NCBI RefSeq assembly: GCF_006517625.1
Contig: NZ_VHQI01000016.1
Span: forward strand, 1-64,000
DNA length: 64,000 nucleotides
DNA from: Mixta tenebrionis
Lineage (GTDB): Bacteria > Pseudomonadota > Gammaproteobacteria > Enterobacterales > Enterobacteriaceae
Direction of reading: 5' to 3'
Under the pieces are notes generated by a model that was not told where the DNA came from, made no database searches, and saw only the letters and a program-made list of their open reading frames with translations. The position numbers were made by a program, and so were the translations under genes. Below are positions 44,792 to 53,639 of the stretch, in pieces (the stretch's first letter is position 1; each line of letters opens with the position of its first letter).

Positions 44792-45231
44792 CAGTACGCC
44801 CCTCCGCCCGTGCGGTTACGGCTCCACAGATCGTCGCCACCGGAATAAAACTCGACGGTCGGCGTCGATGCGTCGACGGTGCCGCCGTTCTCCGGGTTTG
44901 AGCCGATACCGGCTTTGCCGCTGGCAACCAGCTTCAGCCAGCTGATAGCATCCTCGTAGCGCAGGCGGATCACTTCGTTGCAGGTATGCTCGTTACCGGT
45001 CAGCAGGTAACGGGCGATATCACAGCAGTAATCACGCAGCGCATCGGGCACCTGCCGCAGCGGCAGGCGATAGCGGGCACCGATATACGCATCAATCCTG
45101 CCGCTCGCCGACCGGAGGTGGCGGGCGAGACGCTCATCATCCGCCTCATCACTGTTCCATGGTGCTGACACGCTGACCGCATCACGCTCTGTGAAATAGG
45201 TTTTGTAGTCCTCCGGGGTGGCGTAGCTCAT
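44791..45231 (-). CDS. Head completion / connector protein, Mu gp36 (DUF1320) type
   Basis: 146 residues: MSYATPEDYKTYFTERDAVSVS, RIDAYIGARYRLPL and DALRDYCCDIARYLLTGNEHTCNEV are the DUF1320 pattern. Proteins of this type form the head-tail connector. It ends one base into the gp37-like start and follows the major capsid gene by 2 bp. Confidence 0.86.
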   Translation of the reverse strand: MSYATPEDYKTYFTERDAVSVSAPWNSDEADDERLARHLRSASGRIDAYIGARYRLPLRQVPDALRDYCCDIARYLLTGNEHTCNEVIRLRYEDAISWLKLVASGKAGIGSNPENGGTVDASTPTVEFYSGGDDLWSRNRTGGGAY

Positions 45232-45233
45232 GG

Positions 45234-46145
45234 TCAGTTTCCTTTACCCGTGGAGCCGTAAGCCATCTGCCAGTAACCGAACGCAGCGGCACCGCGAGAC
45301 TCAACACCGTATTTATACTCAGCCCGCATAAAGACGTCGTCCGAGTCCATATTGGTCTGGGAGACAAAGTCCGGGGATTCACGCTCCTGGAAGATAAGCG
45401 GCTTCAGCACTTTGGTGGTGTCGAGGAGATACCACTCGGTATCGGTTTTCAGATCCTGAATCACCAGCACTTCCGCAGAGCCTTTGTAGAGGTTCGGCTT
45501 ACCGTCTTCCAGGCGTTCAGCGGTCATCAGCGTCCTGGCGACATCTTCCAGCGCCGGAGGGACAACCAGTACATCCGGGGTGATGTTCAGCGGACGGTCG
45601 TGGCGGTCTTTCAGCTTTTTCATACTGGTGCGGGCCGCACCAAAGGACGCTTTCGCTTCAGCCTGAGACGCAACGGACAGCGGTGCCTTGCCCATGTTGC
45701 TGTAGGTCTTGTCACCAATAACGTGTTTGTCGCTGAAGAACGGCTGACCATCGTAAGCCTTCTCGGTGAAACCTTTGGTCAGTAACTCAAACACAATCTC
45801 ATGCGGCCACATCGCCGCGCTTTCACCAGCACCCGCAGCCTGAATGCCGTAGATACCCAGCTGGTCATCCTTGATGTGGTTGCGCTTGACGACAACCGTG
45901 GCCTCAAAATCCTTGTTCGGCACGGTAAAGTCCTGTTTCAGCAGCTTGGTCAGTTGCTTCTCACCAATCCACTCGCGCATCTTGGGGAACATCTCCAGCC
46001 ACGCGTAGTAGTTCGCCGCCCCCGTGGAAGGGATGCGAGTTGCCACGCGCTGCCACTGGGGTTTACCCAGCGTCAGCCCGCCCTGAAACGACTTTTTGAG
46101 ATTCAGAAACAGCACGCTGAGATTGGCTTTGTTGATTGCAGCCAT
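45234..46145 (-). CDS. Major capsid protein (Mu T type)
   Basis: 303 residues. MAAINKANLSVLFLNLKKSF is the conserved start of Mu T-type capsid subunits. Other landmarks are YAWLEMFPKMREWIGEK, AYDGQPFFSDKHVIG, LNITPDVLVVPPALED and ESRGAAAFGYWQMAYGSTG at the end. It has the HK97-like fold by family. It lies 17 bp after the decoration-like gene. Confidence 0.93.
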   Translation of the reverse strand: MAAINKANLSVLFLNLKKSFQGGLTLGKPQWQRVATRIPSTGAANYYAWLEMFPKMREWIGEKQLTKLLKQDFTVPNKDFEATVVVKRNHIKDDQLGIYGIQAAGAGESAAMWPHEIVFELLTKGFTEKAYDGQPFFSDKHVIGDKTYSNMGKAPLSVASQAEAKASFGAARTSMKKLKDRHDRPLNITPDVLVVPPALEDVARTLMTAERLEDGKPNLYKGSAEVLVIQDLKTDTEWYLLDTTKVLKPLIFQERESPDFVSQTNMDSDDVFMRAEYKYGVESRGAAAFGYWQMAYGSTGKGN

Positions 46146-46162
46146 AATATTTTCCTTATAAA

Positions 46163-46594
46163 TCAGTAAATCCAGACGCCGTCACTTTCGATCAGGATGA
46201 TTTTCCCGGCGCTGCTGCGTGTCGCTTCACCTGCAGGCGTCTCGCCTTCAGCAGGCGTACCGCCGTTTTCAGCAGACAGCGTCTGGTTATCGACGATGTA
46301 AGCGCGGCTGAGCAGGCTGGCCTGAGTGATGGTGCCATCGCTGGCCCACTTGAACGCTTTGTTGGCGCGAACGTTGATAAGCTGCGCCCCGTCTTCACCG
46401 GCGCTGTTATCCACGGACTCGTCGGCACAGCCCGCATATTTCAGGGTGGCATCCTCCTTGCCATTGACGGCAAAGCCGGTCGCGTTTACACAAACGATGG
46501 CTCCCATCGGGATAACTTCGCCTTTGGCAACGGGCACCGGCACCAGAATGCAGTCGCGCCATGCCGTGTCGCGGGGTTCAGTGATAGCGGTCAT
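46163..46594 (-). CDS. Capsid decoration-like protein (DUF2190-like)
   Basis: 143 residues, a beta-rich small protein with VPVAKGEVIPMGAIVCVNATGFAV resembling capsid cement proteins of the DUF2190 type. An insert GGTPAEGETPAGEATRSSAG of low complexity lies near the C-terminus. It sits between protease/scaffold and capsid genes, and its start overlaps the protease stop by 4 bp. Confidence 0.7.
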   Translation of the reverse strand: MTAITEPRDTAWRDCILVPVPVAKGEVIPMGAIVCVNATGFAVNGKEDATLKYAGCADESVDNSAGEDGAQLINVRANKAFKWASDGTITQASLLSRAYIVDNQTLSAENGGTPAEGETPAGEATRSSAGKIILIESDGVWIY

Positions 46595-47190
46595 TTTTTC
46601 TCTCCGGTCAGGTCTTCAGCGGTATTACCGAACTGGCTGCAGATAGCCAGCTGCTCGGCGGTCAGTTCGACGCTATTGTCCCGGCCACCCTCAAACGTCA
46701 TACCGTCAGACTGCAGCTGTGACAGAGCCTTGATGGGCTTACGGGTGCCGATCATCTTTTCCATAAGCGTATAGTTGCTTTTGCCCAGCTCGCGCAGGTT
46801 GTCTTCATCCGCACCTTTCATCACGCGCCCGTCACTCAGGGCGGCGGTCAGCAGGGTCTCGACCTTGTCGCCCTGAATCTGAGAGGACAGAGAGGCCAGT
46901 TCATTACGGAGATCGTCCACCACGGCCACAGGCACAAATTTGGTGGGGTCAGGCGCACCGGTCTGCGCGGCAGACAGGGCGGCAATCTTCGTCTGACCTT
47001 CCTGAATGGCCTGGTCTTTTGCGGTCAGCTGTGCCTTGTGAGCGTCAATCAGCGCACCGATGCTGGAGCAGTTGGCCTCTTTGAGCTGATTGTTCTGCAG
47101 GTCTTCCAGTGCGGTCTGAATAGCCGCCTCATCAGCCTCCTGCTTCAGCCCCATGATGGCGCAGAGGGCGAGACGCAAATTTTCGTTCAT
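46591..47190 (-). CDS. Scaffold protein from internal start (Mu Z type)
   Basis: Inside the protease gene, ATG 47190 (MNENLRLALCAIMGLKQEAD) is preceded by GGAG at 47199-47202 with 8-nt spacing, a strong internal ribosome site. The 199-residue product covers only the helical scaffold region, matching how Mu makes its separate scaffold from the 3' part of gene I. Independent translation is inferred. Confidence 0.72.
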   Translation of the reverse strand: MNENLRLALCAIMGLKQEADEAAIQTALEDLQNNQLKEANCSSIGALIDAHKAQLTAKDQAIQEGQTKIAALSAAQTGAPDPTKFVPVAVVDDLRNELASLSSQIQGDKVETLLTAALSDGRVMKGADEDNLRELGKSNYTLMEKMIGTRKPIKALSQLQSDGMTFEGGRDNSVELTAEQLAICSQFGNTAEDLTGEKK

Positions 47191-47670
47191 CGGTTTTTCT
47201 CCGTTATCAAAAAACATTAAGGACGCCGCCACCTGACGCATCCCGTCCAGCACAGGCATATTGGTGAGCGCGGCGTTGACCAGCTCCCGCACGTTTCCCT
47301 GCTCGTCATAGCGGAAGGTCGGCGATACATAGCGGTATTCATCAGCCTGAATCAGCGAGGCGGCACGTTCAGTCCACTTTACGTCAGCAAACAGGCCTTC
47401 ACCCTCCACCCAGGTCAGAGACTTGAACCAGCCTGACGCAGGCACCGGGCCACTGGCCTGTGGGGCATTCAGGGACTGGTGCTCATAGTCAAACTGGTAG
47501 TCATTCACCCGGCTGTTGGCGGCATCTATCAGACGCTGTGCCAGTGAGGCGTCCAGGAACCAGCGCTGACCCCCTGACGGCGCACCAAACCAGCCAGCCG
47601 GAAACAGCTGAATGCGGGCGGTGTTGTCCTTGTTGATGCCTGAAAGTGAGGCGGTGGCGAGCTTCCACAT
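46591..47670 (-). CDS. Prohead protease with scaffold domain (Mu I type)
   Basis: 359 residues from ATG 47670 (AGGA upstream), close to Mu gpI (361 aa); a TTG at 47697 is less likely. The N-terminal protease part contains YQFDYEHQSLNAPQASGPVPASGWFKSL (probable catalytic His and Ser regions) and YVSPTFRYDE. The C-terminal half is the helical scaffold. It is the first gene after the putative late promoter at 47723-47753. Confidence 0.88.
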   Translation of the reverse strand: MWKLATASLSGINKDNTARIQLFPAGWFGAPSGGQRWFLDASLAQRLIDAANSRVNDYQFDYEHQSLNAPQASGPVPASGWFKSLTWVEGEGLFADVKWTERAASLIQADEYRYVSPTFRYDEQGNVRELVNAALTNMPVLDGMRQVAASLMFFDNGEKPMNENLRLALCAIMGLKQEADEAAIQTALEDLQNNQLKEANCSSIGALIDAHKAQLTAKDQAIQEGQTKIAALSAAQTGAPDPTKFVPVAVVDDLRNELASLSSQIQGDKVETLLTAALSDGRVMKGADEDNLRELGKSNYTLMEKMIGTRKPIKALSQLQSDGMTFEGGRDNSVELTAEQLAICSQFGNTAEDLTGEKK

Positions 47671-47722
47671 CGGTGTATTGCGTCCTGAAACTGTCAAAGT
47701 GAGGACAGGATAGGCGGCAGGC

Positions 47723-47753
47723 TAAATGCCCGACAGTTACAGGGGTGAAGCGG
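47723..47753 (-). promoter_or_regulatory. Late promoter candidate upstream of the protease/head operon
   Basis: The plus strand shows GGGGTGAAGCGG at 47742-47753. CATTTA at 47723-47728 on the minus strand is a possible -10 at the same 13-base spacing seen at the other copies. The predicted transcript start is about 45 nt upstream of the protease ATG. It corresponds in position to the Mu late promoter PI. Confidence 0.68.
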
Positions 47754-47862
47754 TAAGAACAGGGGGAGGATACAGGGGATTAAGACAGTAACACCGTGGC
47801 TGCATGGCGCAACCCCGTTTAAAACCCGTTTAAATCGCGCAGAATGGCGTTAAAACAATGCA

Positions 47863-47912
47863 GGGGTAATACGTTACCCCCGAAAGCGAAAAAACGCCAC
47901 AACGGCCTTTTG
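47863..47912 (-). terminator. Tandem hairpins ending the lysis-terminase-portal transcript
   Basis: GGGGTAA-TACG-TTACCCC (47863-47880) is a perfect 7-bp stem. Just before it in transcription order, GCC-GTTGT-GGC flanked by AAAA/TTTT (about 47890-47912) ends in a T run on the minus strand. Both lie between the end of the gpG-like gene (47921) and the next late promoter. The interval 47698-47862 has no gene. Confidence 0.6.
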
Positions 47913-47920
47913 TGGGCTTA

Positions 47921-48397
47921 TCAGTCTTCCCCGCCAAGATGGTCAATGACCGCCTGGCGGATGGCGTCATTATCATCATCCGTAAGGCTGAGGAAAGGAC
48001 GGGCCGGAATATCTGAACCAGGGTGGTTGACCTGACTCGCAAAGCGTCCGTTAAAGTACAGCGCTTTTTTATTCCGGGGACGGATGATGTGAGGGCGGGT
48101 TTTCCCGCCCATCTGGTGGATTCGGGCATAGACAACATTCGTGCCCACCACCGCCTGATCGTTATCGGCGAACGGCTCAACTGAGCCATGCAGGCGTCCG
48201 GTCTTCATCAGCGGCTTGCCGTCGCGATATTTAAGCGGCTGCCATGCGGGACGCCCGCCCTGAACAAAGTTCTCATCCACCGCATCGAGCATGATACCGG
48301 CAACCTTATTCATCAGTGGCTCACGGTGCTGACAACGTGTGGCCAGCTTCTCCAGCCAGTCACGGAACTCGTCGGAAATATCGATATCGAGCTTCAT
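47921..48397 (-). CDS. Virion morphogenesis protein (Mu G type)
   Basis: 158 residues: MKLDIDISDEFRDWLEKLA, RPAWQPLKYRDGKPLMKTGRLHGSV and VYARIHQMGGKTRPHIIRPRNKKALYF are the phage virion morphogenesis (gpG/tail completion) family pattern. It is thought to act at the head-tail joint. Its start overlaps the gpF-like stop by 4 bp. Confidence 0.9.
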   Translation of the reverse strand: MKLDIDISDEFRDWLEKLATRCQHREPLMNKVAGIMLDAVDENFVQGGRPAWQPLKYRDGKPLMKTGRLHGSVEPFADNDQAVVGTNVVYARIHQMGGKTRPHIIRPRNKKALYFNGRFASQVNHPGSDIPARPFLSLTDDDNDAIRQAVIDHLGGED

Positions 48398-49650
48398 GCA
48401 TCCCCCTCCGGTAATGCCCCGTCAATCAGGCTGGCGCGTGCGACAGCAGCAGGCGACCACGGCACCGACGATACCGGCTCAAAACCATCAGCGCTGCGGG
48501 CAAGCGTGACCACGCTGTAGCCCGTTAAATCCTCCACCACCATCAGGAGTGACTCGCCGCGCTGCAGAACGGCCACCGGGTAACGGAATGCCGACGCCAG
48601 ACGCCCCAGCCACGACGCATCGGCTTCCCGCAGACTGACCGCCGTCTGCGCCGGTAAGGTGATAACCGGCGACGGCAGGGCCGCACTGTCGCTGATTGCT
48701 GCCAGCACTATGGGTGATAATGCACCGGCGCGGCGAAAATCCTTACCGGGACGAGCAGGTAGTGAGCGCACCCAGCTCTCAAGGTCGCGGTTCATTGCCG
48801 TGGCCAGCCGGTTATTGCGCAGCGTTTCATACACTGCCTGCGCGGCAAGACGTGGAGGGGCATCAACGCTTTTCTCCAGGAGGGACTGACCCAGCCCGGC
48901 GAGATACCCACGCCCCGGGTTGAGGTTAAAACCTGCATCCGGCACCATCATCCGCCCGGTCTTCGGATCACGAAACGCTGTCACCGGGCGCATCTCCCCG
49001 TCAGTGCCGTAAGGTTGCTGGATTGTGGTCATGTACGCTTCCGAGGATTCAACACCAATCGGATGCGCATCAACCTGAGCCTGCGTGAGCGCCCTGACAA
49101 AGCACCGGCAGTTATAGCCATTCGGCGGAAACAGTACATTCCAGATAGGATCGTCCCAGCGGAATATACGCCCGTGCAGGGCTGCATGCGCAGGCCGGGT
49201 GCGACCGTCCATGATGGCGTTATACTGCCAGTAAGGGCGCTCTTTCGCATTCGCTACCATCCACTGATAGCGGCCCGCTGCATGCGCCGACTGGATATTG
49301 GTGCGAAAAATGGTATCCAGCCGATACGGCATCAGCTTTTTGCCCTGCAGCACGCCATCATCATCGGCAACCAGCCCGCGCCCTAGCCAGCCCTTACGCT
49401 GCAGCAGCGGCTCCAGTTCGTCCTGGAACTGGCGGAAGCTCATCCCTTCCGTAAGCGAGCGCGTCAGGCTGTTCTGGATATCGCTGAGAACATCCAGCTT
49501 TGTGATGCCGGCCACCGCAAACTCCACCGCATGGGCATCATCCTGCATGTCCTTCCAGCTCATGGTGGGCTTCAGCCCCTTCGAGCGGAAGTAGGCTATC
49601 GCCCGCGCCGGTGGCAGGGTCATGGCAAAGCCTGCGTTGATATCAGGCAT
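48394..49650 (-). CDS. Minor head protein (Mu F type)
   Basis: 418 residues. The N-terminal SPP1 gp7-like head morphogenesis domain has RLDTIFRTNIQSAHAAGRYQWM and GRTRPAHAALHGRIFRWDDPIW, then the conserved PPNGYNCRC motif. The ATG at 49650 (MPDINAGFAM) is favoured because it overlaps the portal stop by 8 bp; an upstream in-frame start would run deep into the portal gene. Confidence 0.9.
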   Translation of the reverse strand: MPDINAGFAMTLPPARAIAYFRSKGLKPTMSWKDMQDDAHAVEFAVAGITKLDVLSDIQNSLTRSLTEGMSFRQFQDELEPLLQRKGWLGRGLVADDDGVLQGKKLMPYRLDTIFRTNIQSAHAAGRYQWMVANAKERPYWQYNAIMDGRTRPAHAALHGRIFRWDDPIWNVLFPPNGYNCRCFVRALTQAQVDAHPIGVESSEAYMTTIQQPYGTDGEMRPVTAFRDPKTGRMMVPDAGFNLNPGRGYLAGLGQSLLEKSVDAPPRLAAQAVYETLRNNRLATAMNRDLESWVRSLPARPGKDFRRAGALSPIVLAAISDSAALPSPVITLPAQTAVSLREADASWLGRLASAFRYPVAVLQRGESLLMVVEDLTGYSVVTLARSADGFEPVSSVPWSPAAVARASLIDGALPEGDA

Positions 49651-51202
49651 CCTGCTGCCCCATTGCATCGGCGATAAACACCGCCTGACCGACCAGCTCG
49701 CGCAGGGCCATATCGTCCAGCGCTGGATAGCTGGCTGCAAGAAGCTCGTAAACCTCATCCGGGCTTCGGGCGGCTTTTACCCTCGTAATAAGCGGTTTCA
49801 ACATTGCTTCAGCAGCGGCAGTAGCCTGAATGGCCAGAAGCTGCGGAGCGGCATCCAGCTGCAGCTGTACGTTGTCAGTTCCACTCTGCGGCACAGAGAG
49901 GGCAGCAAGGCGGGCCTGCATTACCTGAGACAGTGCGGCGTCACCGGCCTGCTGGCGGGCCAGCGGCTTCAGGATGGTCTGACCTTCCTGCGGCAGCGGG
50001 ATACCGCTTTTATCCGAGACCCAGTCAGCAGTGATTTCAAAACCCGCCTGCTGTGCCGTAGTTACCACCGTCATCAGTCGCTCAAGGTCAACGGACTCGC
50101 GGGCATCAAACTCCAGATACGGCGCGCGCTCCGGGTTAAAACGCCCGTTTATCGCCAGCACTGGCCACAGTAGTTGCTGCGTCAGCGTCTCCGCCGACAT
50201 CCATGCATCACCGACGAGGAGATCGTGACGGATTTCGTTATGCACATTTCCGAGCGCATTGGTTGACGATTTGCCGTCCGCCTGACTTGTCAGCGTCCCG
50301 CCGAGAATGACCTTTGACTGTACCTTCTCGCACCAGCTCACCATATCCAGGAAAGGCGCACTCTGGCCTGCTGACGGAGAGACCAGCGAGATTTCAGCAT
50401 TAGACGGAATGATGCCGCCGCCTTCGCGGGCCAGCATGCGGATACCGCGAAGCAGGTTCAGTCGCTCCCTGTCGGTCATGGAGGCATCATACTTACCGAT
50501 ACGGAACGGCAGGCCGTAGAGGTTCAGGAACTGCGCCCAGTCGCGGGCAGACAGATTCTTGAACAGGTACGTCCAGACCAGCACGCGGAACAGGCCACTC
50601 TGCGCCACCGGGCCGGATTTGGATTTGTGCTTATGCACGATCCAGCCCATATTCCACAGCTCCTCGCCGCCCACGCCACCCCGGTTCAGGCGGATACTGT
50701 CAAGGTCGTTCTGCGGCATGGTGAAGGCCCGCGCCGGTCGCTTGTGGAACGCAGACGGAAGCCAGAGTGAACCTTTACGACCCCATTCGATCTCGATGCA
50801 CGAAAAGCCGTGGCCGATGGCATCGAGCATATCCATCAGCATCTCGCGGAAGCCCGGCAAATGGCGCAGCCACCAGTCGGCCTCCGCCGCGACTTTCTTC
50901 TCCGCCTCGGTCGCATCCGGGGGCGGTTTGACGGAAAACGGCAGCGTCAGCAGCGCACGCTTACGCTTTGACAGCTCGGCGAACAGGTGGCCGTCGCGCT
51001 CTTCCATATCGGTAAACAAGTCGCTCTGTGCCTGAATGTCGCCCTGTTCGGCAGCGCTGAACAGGGCATACACCCGCTGAATATCCAGCCCCGTAGAGGG
51101 GTGCGTAGCGGTATCACCATAAAGAAAATCATCGCCACTGCTCTGCATGGCCTGTGTGTTATCGCGGGAAAAAAATCGTTTAAACGCGGTTTTAATGTCC
51201 AT
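49643..51202 (-). CDS. Portal protein (Mu gp29, DUF935 type)
   Basis: 519 residues. Landmarks: TGLDIQRVYALFSAAEQGDIQAQSDLFTDMEERDGHLFAEL, HGFSCIEIEW, AQFLNLYGLPFRIGKYD and ILGGTLTSQADGKSSTNALGNVHNEIR, the last a DUF935 signature. It forms the dodecameric DNA entry ring. It abuts the terminase gene exactly. Confidence 0.92.
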   Translation of the reverse strand: MDIKTAFKRFFSRDNTQAMQSSGDDFLYGDTATHPSTGLDIQRVYALFSAAEQGDIQAQSDLFTDMEERDGHLFAELSKRKRALLTLPFSVKPPPDATEAEKKVAAEADWWLRHLPGFREMLMDMLDAIGHGFSCIEIEWGRKGSLWLPSAFHKRPARAFTMPQNDLDSIRLNRGGVGGEELWNMGWIVHKHKSKSGPVAQSGLFRVLVWTYLFKNLSARDWAQFLNLYGLPFRIGKYDASMTDRERLNLLRGIRMLAREGGGIIPSNAEISLVSPSAGQSAPFLDMVSWCEKVQSKVILGGTLTSQADGKSSTNALGNVHNEIRHDLLVGDAWMSAETLTQQLLWPVLAINGRFNPERAPYLEFDARESVDLERLMTVVTTAQQAGFEITADWVSDKSGIPLPQEGQTILKPLARQQAGDAALSQVMQARLAALSVPQSGTDNVQLQLDAAPQLLAIQATAAAEAMLKPLITRVKAARSPDEVYELLAASYPALDDMALRELVGQAVFIADAMGQQDA

Positions 51203-52891
51203 TTACCATCCTCCAGACCCGAACCCGTCAGAGCCATAATCGTCGTCATCGTCATGCCTGCGGCGTGAGGGAGAATCCGACTCCACCGCCTCCAGCTGGC
51301 TGACGGGAATAAATTCAAAGTTACCCACGCTGGTTGACGCGATGGCAAACAGCATATGCAGCGCATCCGGGCCGTCATCGTGGTCAGCCATCGGGAAATG
51401 CATCAACTGTTCACGCAACGTGGCGAGCGCACGGGCGATCAGAATGTGCTCGCTCTCCATAAAGGGCTGCAGAGATTCAATACGTCCGGCCTTGTCGGTA
51501 GAGGGAATAACAGCGCGGGCTGGAACGGGGACGCCCGCCTTCAGGGATTCTTCTATCAGCGTCTCGCGCAGGAAGTCCTGGAACTGCACCGACTCAAACG
51601 CCCACGCTACGCAGCCAAACTCACGCTGCAGCTGGATAACATCGGTAATAATCTTTTTAGGGCGGCGCACGCGAATATCGGCACGGACGACCTTCAGCAC
51701 TTTTTTGATGCGGTGCCATCCGCCAATCAGCAACGCGCTGGGGTCGTTGCCCCGGCTGTTGTGCTTGCCGAGCGACGGGTCGCAGGCACCGAAGTAAATC
51801 AGGTCAGGCTCCAGCTCCCGCCACTCATGGATACAGCCGTGGAAAATGGCATGCTCGCCGCTGACCGGGTCATTCTGGTATTCCGCATCGAAAGCGCGGG
51901 TGCCTACGCGCACGCGGATCAACATCAGCGCCAGTAGTGGTCGAGCGGCCCAGGAAACGCGGGAGCCTTTCAGCAGCGCTTTTTCATGACGGTTATAGAA
52001 CGCCTTCGCAGCATTTTTACCCTTACCACGCAGCACCGCTTCCCACTCATCCCACAGCGCCAGATTCTCAGGCCACGCGAGGATTGCCTGGAAACGCTTC
52101 GCGTTCCACAGCGGGTTTTTCATGGTGCGGGCCAGCACGGAATCGTAGTGCAGGATTGACCCGACGTAGATAACATCGAGCTTGACCCCGGCCCCGCCCA
52201 GCGGCAGCACCGTGCTGTTCAGCCACTTCTCCAGCTTGTCACGCTGCTTTGGCGTTACCACGTTCTCGTCGTTCTCAAGGTCATCAAGATGAACGAGATC
52301 AGGACGATACGCGCCGTGCTTACGGCCACGCAGACTCTGCCCCTGGCCAGCGGATTCAATTTTGATGCCCGACGCAGTCAAAATGCAGCCGATACGCCAC
52401 ACGCGACCCTGTCCACAGGCTTCCGGGAAGTCCAGCGCCAGACCGGCGTTATAGAGCAGCTCGGCCTTGATAACCTCCAGAGACTCCGCTGACTGAGCAG
52501 ACGTGTCAAAGGCGATAATGATGAATTTCTTCAGCTCAAGAACGACGCACCACAGGTCGAACAGCTGCTGACCGAGGGTGGTTTTTGCTTCACCACGCGG
52601 TGCGGCAATAACGTCATTCTCACTCTCAGGGCTGGTGACAATCTGCGGCAGGCGCTCATACAGATACTCGTGCAGCGCACTGGTTTCCGGGTGATGGAGG
52701 TGATGCTTAAAGTAGGTGTTGACGAAGAAGCGAAACCCGGTCACCGGATCGCTGACCTGTAACCGGCGAGCCTGTATCGCCTCCGGGCTGCTGTCCAGAC
52801 CACAGCTTGCGCTCTCTATGCGGTCGCGCAGCTCCCCCTGAATGCGGGCAATCTTCTCGCGAAAGGCTTTAAGCGAAGTTTTTGATGCCAC
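51203..52891 (-). CDS. Terminase large subunit (Mu gp28 type)
   Basis: 562 residues from a GTG at 52891 (GAGGTGAG upstream); in-frame starts further up are not supported. The ATPase has Walker A APRGEAKTT and Walker B LVHLDDLEND. The C-terminal RNase-H nuclease has FGACDPSLG, FESVQFQDF and DDGPDAL. It ends in an Asp/Gly-rich tail. It packages DNA by headful from the left end into host sequence in Mu. Confidence 0.92.
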   Translation of the reverse strand: MASKTSLKAFREKIARIQGELRDRIESASCGLDSSPEAIQARRLQVSDPVTGFRFFVNTYFKHHLHHPETSALHEYLYERLPQIVTSPESENDVIAAPRGEAKTTLGQQLFDLWCVVLELKKFIIIAFDTSAQSAESLEVIKAELLYNAGLALDFPEACGQGRVWRIGCILTASGIKIESAGQGQSLRGRKHGAYRPDLVHLDDLENDENVVTPKQRDKLEKWLNSTVLPLGGAGVKLDVIYVGSILHYDSVLARTMKNPLWNAKRFQAILAWPENLALWDEWEAVLRGKGKNAAKAFYNRHEKALLKGSRVSWAARPLLALMLIRVRVGTRAFDAEYQNDPVSGEHAIFHGCIHEWRELEPDLIYFGACDPSLGKHNSRGNDPSALLIGGWHRIKKVLKVVRADIRVRRPKKIITDVIQLQREFGCVAWAFESVQFQDFLRETLIEESLKAGVPVPARAVIPSTDKAGRIESLQPFMESEHILIARALATLREQLMHFPMADHDDGPDALHMLFAIASTSVGNFEFIPVSQLEAVESDSPSRRRHDDDDDYGSDGFGSGGW

Positions 52892-52972
52892 AGATAACTC
52901 ACCTCTTAAAAATAAAGCCCCTCTGTGCCAGGATACTGCTGCCAACAATGACCCTTTAAACAGAGAGGCTTT

Positions 52973-53230
52973 ATGTCTGATACAGAAAAACTCACCATCG
53001 AACAGAAGATTGAAATTGCCCGTCTGGCGACCGAGATTTATATGACGGAATACCAGTCCGGGCATAATCACTCAGCGGCAAAACTAAGCAGAGCCGAAAC
53101 AAACCAGATGTCGAGCGATGTGCTGGAAATCGCCGTCGAGAAGCAAAAGTTGCACGACATACGGACTGACTTTCAGCATATTTATCAAACACTGGAAACG
53201 GCTATCGTCGGTAATTCAGACGATCGGTAA
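52973..53230 (+). CDS. Small plus-strand prophage protein, unknown
   Basis: 85 residues, mostly helical: MSDTEKLTIEQKIEIARLAT, then an NHSAAKLSRAE segment and a coiled-coil-like LEIAVEKQKLHDIRTDFQHIYQTLETA. GAGAGGC precedes the ATG. It is transcribed against the late genes, from the gap upstream of the terminase start, and overlaps the next minus gene tail to tail by 29 bp. The family is not recognised. It is a possible lysogenic or host-directed gene. Confidence 0.65.
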   Translation: MSDTEKLTIEQKIEIARLATEIYMTEYQSGHNHSAAKLSRAETNQMSSDVLEIAVEKQKLHDIRTDFQHIYQTLETAIVGNSDDR

Positions 53231-53639
53231 TGAAATCTACGGCTCCACCGGGGCCGTATACCACCTGCAGTGCCACCCACAGGTCATCCATAAACCCCGT
53301 GTGCTTCAGGCCGTCGCCAAACTCCTGCCGGAGCAAATCGACAATCCGGTTAACCTGAGCCTGACCATAGGCCAGCGGCACTTTTTCTGTGCAGGCTCTG
53401 GCGGCGCATTTCATATCGGCCACGGTGGTTGATTCTATTTCTCGGGGCTGGCAGCGGTTAAGTGCTTCAATAATCCCGGACTTCACCTTACGGGCAGCGG
53501 CTTCATCCGTCGTACAGACGAAATAATCACTACAACCATTGAGAGTGACGATAACATTTGCCCCTGAGAGCATGAGGCGGGTGATATCTCCGACGCGAAC
53601 CGAAAGGCGCTCATCAAGCTCAATCATTGGGTTAGCCAT
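53202..53639 (-). CDS. Unknown prophage protein between terminase subunits
   Basis: 145 residues: MANPMIELDERLSVRVGDITRL, then a beta-rich part resembling a single-strand or PH-like small domain (VIVTLNGCSDYFVCTTDEAAARKVKSGI) and a helical C-terminus. It overlaps the small-terminase stop by 8 bp. The family is not recognised. The position suggests a packaging accessory. Confidence 0.65.
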   Translation of the reverse strand: MANPMIELDERLSVRVGDITRLMLSGANVIVTLNGCSDYFVCTTDEAAARKVKSGIIEALNRCQPREIESTTVADMKCAARACTEKVPLAYGQAQVNRIVDLLRQEFGDGLKHTGFMDDLWVALQVVYGPGGAVDFITDRLNYRR

